The translations under genes were made by a program, and so were the position numbers. Below, in pieces: positions 59,528 to 64,000 of a stretch of 64,000 bases of DNA. Source of the DNA: Phascolomyces articulosus (lineage: Eukaryota; Mucoromycota; Mucoromycetes; Mucorales; Lichtheimiaceae); NCBI GenBank assembly GCA_025677815.1, contig JAIXMP010000009.1, positions 558,001 through 622,000 on the forward strand. Reading direction: 5' to 3'. A model generated the notes under the pieces. The model ran no database searches, was not told where the DNA came from, and was given only the letters and a program-made list of their open reading frames with translations. Every line of letters starts with the position of its first letter. The first letter of the stretch is position 1.

Positions 59528-61897
59528 AACGACAGCGTTGAAGGGAGAGCGAAGGGGTAGTGGTGTTTTATGCCAAAAAAAAAAGGAACGAGTTATCTTT
59601 TTTTTATGTTTCGATTGCGTAAAGAAGTGTAAAGAAAAATAAATTATACTCGCGCTTTTTATAATAATAATAATAATAAACTCACACTTTTGGGAGAAGG
59701 AAGAATAAATATATATAAATGGCTGGTGCAACACAAAATCAAAAAAATTCAAGGCTGAGCCTTCTCTCTCTCTTTTTCCATTCATATATGATTAGAGTGG
59801 GCTTGGTAAGTTACCATATGGAGAAAGTAACTCAATTGGAGTAGAGAGAATAATAGCCACACTACAGAGTTATTATTATTTCATCAGGAAAAACTACGCC
59901 ATCCACCTAAACTTTTGATTTCTACATCCAAATGTGATGTAGTTTTTAGTAGAGTATATCAAGATTAGTAACTAGTAAAAGTCTCCAAAAATATCCAACA
60001 TATACTATCCATCCCATTTTTTTATTATTATTGATAACAAATCCCAAGACATATGAAGAAAAAAAATAATGATATATAACATTAACAATAAGTTAAATCT
60101 ATTATAATTATCAGAATGGATACTCCTTTAATTTTTGTGCTAACTCGTCGATTCATGTACCAAAATCATTGGTATAATATTTATTACAATGGAACATGGA
60201 GTAAAATAAGTGTGATATTATAGAATTGAAAATTTAATATATTAATATCTATATATAAAAAAAAGATATCATAAAATTGTCAAACCTCGATTTTTTTTTT
60301 TTTTTTTTTTTTTGCAACCTCGAAAGTTGTACAACGTAGTAGCTAAATTCTTGATTATTTTGGACATGAAAAAGTTAGAGGATCAGACCGCCATCGTTCA
60401 TTTTTTTTCTGTTCTACATAGATTAAAATAAAAGAGGAGACGGCACTATTAAGGATAATTAAATTCCTTTTCATCAAGACAACTGCGTTTGTTTCTTATT
60501 ATTAATAAATATTGAATATCTGGTGTGCCAGGTGTATTTCGATGATTAGCTGCCCAAAAAAGTGTTGTCGAGGGACTTCTCCATTGAGCCAATTGTCGAG
60601 TATACATCATATAGTTTGTAAGGTAATTTAAAAAATGGTTTCTACATGTTCAAGTGTTTGTGGTAATATGAAACTATACAATTCGACACAGACGTTGATG
60701 CATCTATTAACCAATCCTACGCATAGAAAAAACGTAATTTCGTGGTTTAAATAAAACGGGAAAGTAGTAAGTATAGAATAAGTTATTTTACTTTTTTTTT
60801 CATTCCCCCCCAACGATATTTACCACGAAAGAAGACTTACTACTCTTTATAGTGTTACTTATGACTACAACTTTGTTTCGTTTATTCGTGTCAATACTAT
60901 CCTTGGCAAAAATACACAAACGAAGCAACCAATGGCTGTTTTTGAATGGCTTGTGTTGTGTGGTTTTTACTTCACTGAATACTTTATTAGACCCAAAATT
61001 ATTTAATTAAAATTTGATCAAGTAGGATAGCACCGGGATGTTCAATTCTTTTAGTTCTGTTTGTCTGTTCGCAAGTGTTTATTTTTGACCTATTTATATG
61101 TACACTTGATCAAAATGTCAGCTACATACTTTGCTATATATTTATTTCTTTCAATCACTATGTTGCTTGCCATCGCGTCCTTAATGTATTGTCACTTATA
61201 AACGAATACATTATTATTATGAATACATGCTAGTTAATCTAGTATTTCATCGATTCAAACATTATCTGCAAGAAAACGCTGCATCTACTTATTCCATAAT
61301 AAAAAGTTGGCGATAAGTAATCTTTTTTTATATATATTATATCTAAATTCTCTGGCAACAAGTAATGCTCTTTGATTTTTAATATGTAGGAGTTCCCGCT
61401 GTATATCTCTTATTGCACCATTCAACATTAATAGTTTTGAAGTTTGAAAAATGTCTTGTGAGGATATGCTACAGTGATCAAAAGAATATATACATAACAT
61501 CTTATCAAAAAATCATTTGTTTATCTGAAAATAACGTTTCCTAATGTATTGTCTGGTTAACGCATAATATAATTTGGCAACATCATTCCTAAAGAGGAAG
61601 AGGGAAAAAAATAATGAGAGTTATCCAAAACAGACTTCTTTGATTTGGTCTTTATATATCGTATAGGCTATACTTGAATATTACATCGTTGAAAGCCATG
61701 TTTCAATGGAATAATGATTTTTTTCTGTAGGAATAAAATGCGAAGATTTTTTATAGTTGAATTCTAATTAGGCGTAAAGGTCACGAACAAGAATCAGAAC
61801 CCAGAAAGTTTTGATTTCTGTGTACGCGCGCTTTATTATTATTATTATTTTTTTGTTCTCTCTCTCTCTCATTGTAAATATTTTAGATAAATAAGCC
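59528..61897. other. Intergenic region with a possible relic exon
   Basis: AT-rich DNA between the divergently transcribed arrestin and MGM101 genes. Apart from a possible relic exon (60449–60640, separate entry) and a long T run at about 60293–60314, I see no supported gene. Confidence 0.5.
60449..60640 (-). pseudogene. Exon-like fragment of an unidentified gene
   Basis: A minus-strand frame follows a possible GTAG acceptor near 60640. It encodes NYMMYTRQLAQWRSPS, then TLFWAANHRNTPGTPDIQY, and ends SCLDEKEFNYP at a TAA (60449–60451). Its composition (Trp, Arg, mixed hydrophobic residues) looks protein-like, unlike the surrounding AT-biased frames. Upstream I find no matching exons or start, so it is probably a truncated remnant, or the last exon of a gene whose other exons I cannot see. 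I do not recognise the family. Confidence 0.3.
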
Positions 61898-63232
61898 ATG
61901 CTGCGGCGCATTGTGACAACCATTCCACATCGATCCATCGTACCTACTCCCATTTCTTTACGCGTATGTTTTTTTTTATTAAAAAAAAATGATTATACCT
62001 ATTTTTTTTTCTTCTAAATTGTACCTGTCATTAAACCATGGATCCAACTCTTTTTTTTTTATGATAAATAATAGCATGTGTCAACGACGCGCATTACCAA
62101 AGTAAAAAAAGAATCCACGTCACCTGTCAACACGACGAATACATCTTCTTTTCGTAATAAAACAACCACAGCAGCAGCGACGACGAGTGGGAATGCAGTA
62201 GAAGAAGTACCTAAAACAGACGATGCTAGTTTTTTTTTTCCGGGTACCAAAGAATTTGATCAACCTGCCATGGCATTAGAAGGAGAAGAACAAGAAGATA
62301 AATATAATTGGTCCAAATCCTTTTATGGATTATCAACACAACCTTTTTCACAAGAAATATCAGATATTCTTATGCAACCTTTAGAAGCTGCTGATATTGA
62401 GATTAAGCCTGGTAACGTTTTTTCTTTCTTTCTATGGACATTCACATACACGCATGATCTCATTATTTTAAACTTTTTTTTTTCTATTCTCATTCTACCA
62501 GATGGTATGCTTTACTTGCCTGAGATTAAATATCGACGTATCTTGAATAAAGCATTTGGTCCTGGAGGTAATTTGATTAGATAAAGAATGGGAAGGAGGA
62601 TGGGAAAGAAATTGCATTAGGGGAATAAACTCACCTTATCCTATGAAAAAATGATGATAAATGTAGGATGGGGATTAGCTCCTCGAGGAGAGCATTCGAT
62701 ATCACCAAAAAATATTTCAAGAGAATATGCATTGATTTGTCATGGAAGGTAAAAAAAAAATAGGCTGTCTGTGTTGATAATGGAAGTTGTTTTATTGAAA
62801 AAAGAAAAACAAACTCTATAAAGATATATCTCCCAATCTCGAGGTGAACAAGACTATTTTGATCAATCAGGGTTACCTACCGCTTCCGAAGGTTGTAAAA
62901 GTAATGCATTAATGCGTTGCTGCAAAGATCTCGGTATTGCATCCGAACTTTGGTAAGTTACTATTTAATTTTAATGATGGTATATTTTTTTTTCTCTCTC
63001 ACTCTAACAAGTCTTTTGATTATTATTAGGGATCCTACATTTATTCGTAAATTCAAGAAAAAATATTGTACTGAAGTATGGGCAGAACATGTTACAACGA
63101 AAAAGAAAAAGAAATTGTGGCGAAAGAAAGATGATACGTTGGGTAAGTATAAAAAAAAATTTAAATATCATGCAACTTTATTAACTTTTTTTTATATATC
63201 GTATGACAGATTATCCTTATAAAGAGCAATAA
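61898..63232 (+). CDS. MGM101: Mitochondrial genome maintenance protein Mgm101, 7 exons
   Basis: Exons 61898-61963, 62075-62411, 62502-62567, 62667-62748, 62824-62952, 63030-63142 and 63210-63232 give 750 nt (249 aa). The first exon encodes [22 protein letters not shown], visibly a basic, Ser/Thr-rich mitochondrial presequence without acids. After a Thr/Ser linker the conserved core runs from [15 protein letters not shown] through [63 protein letters not shown] and KKKLWRRK-like sequence (here [10 protein letters not shown]) to the end DYPYKEQ. Mgm101 is a Rad52-like single-strand annealing protein needed to keep and repair mitochondrial DNA. The last exon has only 23 coding bases. All junctions are in frame and GT–AG. 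Confidence 0.94.
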
Positions 63233-63564
63233 TGACCTTATTTTACATATATATAAACAACAACCCATTCAATGCATCCCTCCTCCTCTCATTTCAGTTA
63301 TCCCTATTATTATTATTATTATCATTATGAACAAATCATCACCCTTCTTTATTTTTTTTTCATATTTTGAAACCTTATACAAGTTGTAGTTGTTATTAAA
63401 AATCGCATGTTGTATTAAAAAAAAAGCATGACATTCTACAGTTCTGTATATATATATGTGCATGTGGACGGACCCTTGTTTGATCTTTTTTTTTTGAATA
63501 CTTAAAGAGGATAACTTTTTTTCTCTTCTTCTCTTTTCTTTTTTATTATTTCATTCAAACAAAT
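63233..63564. other. Intergenic region after MGM101
   Basis: T- and TA-rich DNA with ATT repeats near 63308–63325. It probably holds the MGM101 3' end and the promoter of the small frame at 63565. Confidence 0.6.
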
Positions 63565-63795
63565 ATGGCATTACATTATTCAATTATTTTCTTTTTAATA
63601 TTTCTTAAAGCAATTACTTTTATTGTTTCTCGAGACGATGATGACGAGAATGATGACGAACAAAAGGATACTTCTACCTATCATGATAGTGATCAACAGA
63701 ATAATACTACAACATCAACAACGATTACCAAAGATACAACACCTGTAGCAACTCCTCCACCATGGTCATTTGGTATCTATGTCGTATCATCCTAG
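63565..63795 (+). CDS. Possible small secreted or membrane-anchored protein, 76 aa
   Basis: The frame begins MALHYSIIFFLIFLKAITFIVS, a strong hydrophobic signal peptide or membrane anchor. It continues into an acidic stretch (RDDDDENDDEQKD), a Thr/Ser-rich segment and PPPWSFGIYVVSS before a stop. The ATG follows an A/C-rich leader after CT-rich DNA. It may be a complete short gene. Alternatively a GTATCT donor at about 63771 could start an intron, making this the first exon of a longer gene that continues past the window edge. No family recognised. Confidence 0.42.
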   Translation: MALHYSIIFFLIFLKAITFIVSRDDDDENDDEQKDTSTYHDSDQQNNTTTSTTITKDTTPVATPPPWSFGIYVVSS

Positions 63796-64000
63796 TTATA
63801 TATAAATATATTAAACGATCACCCAACCAACATTTTATTATTATCATTATTATTATTATACGTATACCCACCCCCTTTCATTATTATATATTATATATAT
63901 CATCATCATCCAAATGAAGAAAAAAAAGGGACGTTCGTTTTCTTTTTATCATACATACACACAGCAATCTGCGCCTTCTTTTGTCACCACCCCAAGTCAC
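63796..64000. other. Window end, noncoding or intronic
   Basis: TA- and ATT-rich sequence followed by a mixed stretch up to the edge. I cannot tell whether it is 3' flank or an intron of the gene starting at 63565. Confidence 0.4.

Noticed and set aside
61285..61500. Minus-strand frame with a helical-looking middle (LNGAIRDIQRELLHIKNQ)
   Set aside because: No start context, no joining exons and no homology I recognise; too weak to call a gene.

Overview
The window looks like AT-rich nuclear DNA of a filamentous fungus, most likely Mucoromycota (Mucorales type). Evidence: genes broken by many short GT–AG introns (about 50–130 nt), Q/N/P/H-rich low-complexity proteins, fungal orthologues (MGM101, EFM4, EMC6, HEM14, NDT80/PhoG-type regulator, alpha-arrestin, Dal5-type permease), and long TA-rich intergenic DNA. 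I saw no rRNA, convincing tRNA or CRISPR. Exon joins given below were chosen so that reading frame and splice signals agree; for every spliced gene I checked that the summed exon length is a multiple of three.

Layout. 1–3.2 kb: a secreted GDSL phospholipase-B-like gene (minus). 3.2–22.1 kb: gene-poor, transposon-rich. It holds an anonymous repeat split by a very young LTR element (6954–9378), a decayed non-LTR (LINE) element (12.39–17.73 kb, minus), one probable 47-aa gene (18.06–18.20 kb) and a few exon-like relics. 22.1–24.1 kb: Dal5-type MFS permease. 25.2–33.8 kb: a giant 2811-aa protein with an N-terminal CH domain, spectrin-like helices and a C-terminal GAS2/GAR domain, i.e. a spectraplakin-like architecture. 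35.1–38.0 kb: NDT80/PhoG transcription factor. 38.5–39.3 kb: the uninterrupted second copy of the anonymous repeat, which gives the empty insertion site of the LTR element. 40.9–41.7 kb: GRAM/WBP2-like protein with a PPAY motif. 42.2–44.0 kb: protoporphyrinogen oxidase (minus). 45.1–48.6 kb: eIF4E-binding, 4E-T-like protein. 48.6–49.6 kb: EFM4 (minus, tail to tail with the previous gene). 51.4–53.2 kb: aspartate aminotransferase. 53.5–53.8 kb: EMC6 (minus). 53.9–57.0 kb: noncoding DNA with two MITE-like elements. 57.0–59.5 kb: alpha-arrestin (minus). 61.9–63.2 kb: MGM101. 63.6–63.8 kb: a possible small secreted protein.

The genes do not form one pathway; this is ordinary eukaryotic gene order. 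Loose functional themes are translation control (4E-T-like, EFM4), ubiquitin-ligase adaptors with PPxY motifs (alpha-arrestin, WBP2-like), mitochondrial upkeep (MGM101, HEM14) and nitrogen metabolism (permease, aminotransferase). The most unusual items are the gag–integrase-only LTR element with identical LTRs, the spectraplakin-like giant gene, and the MITE candidates.
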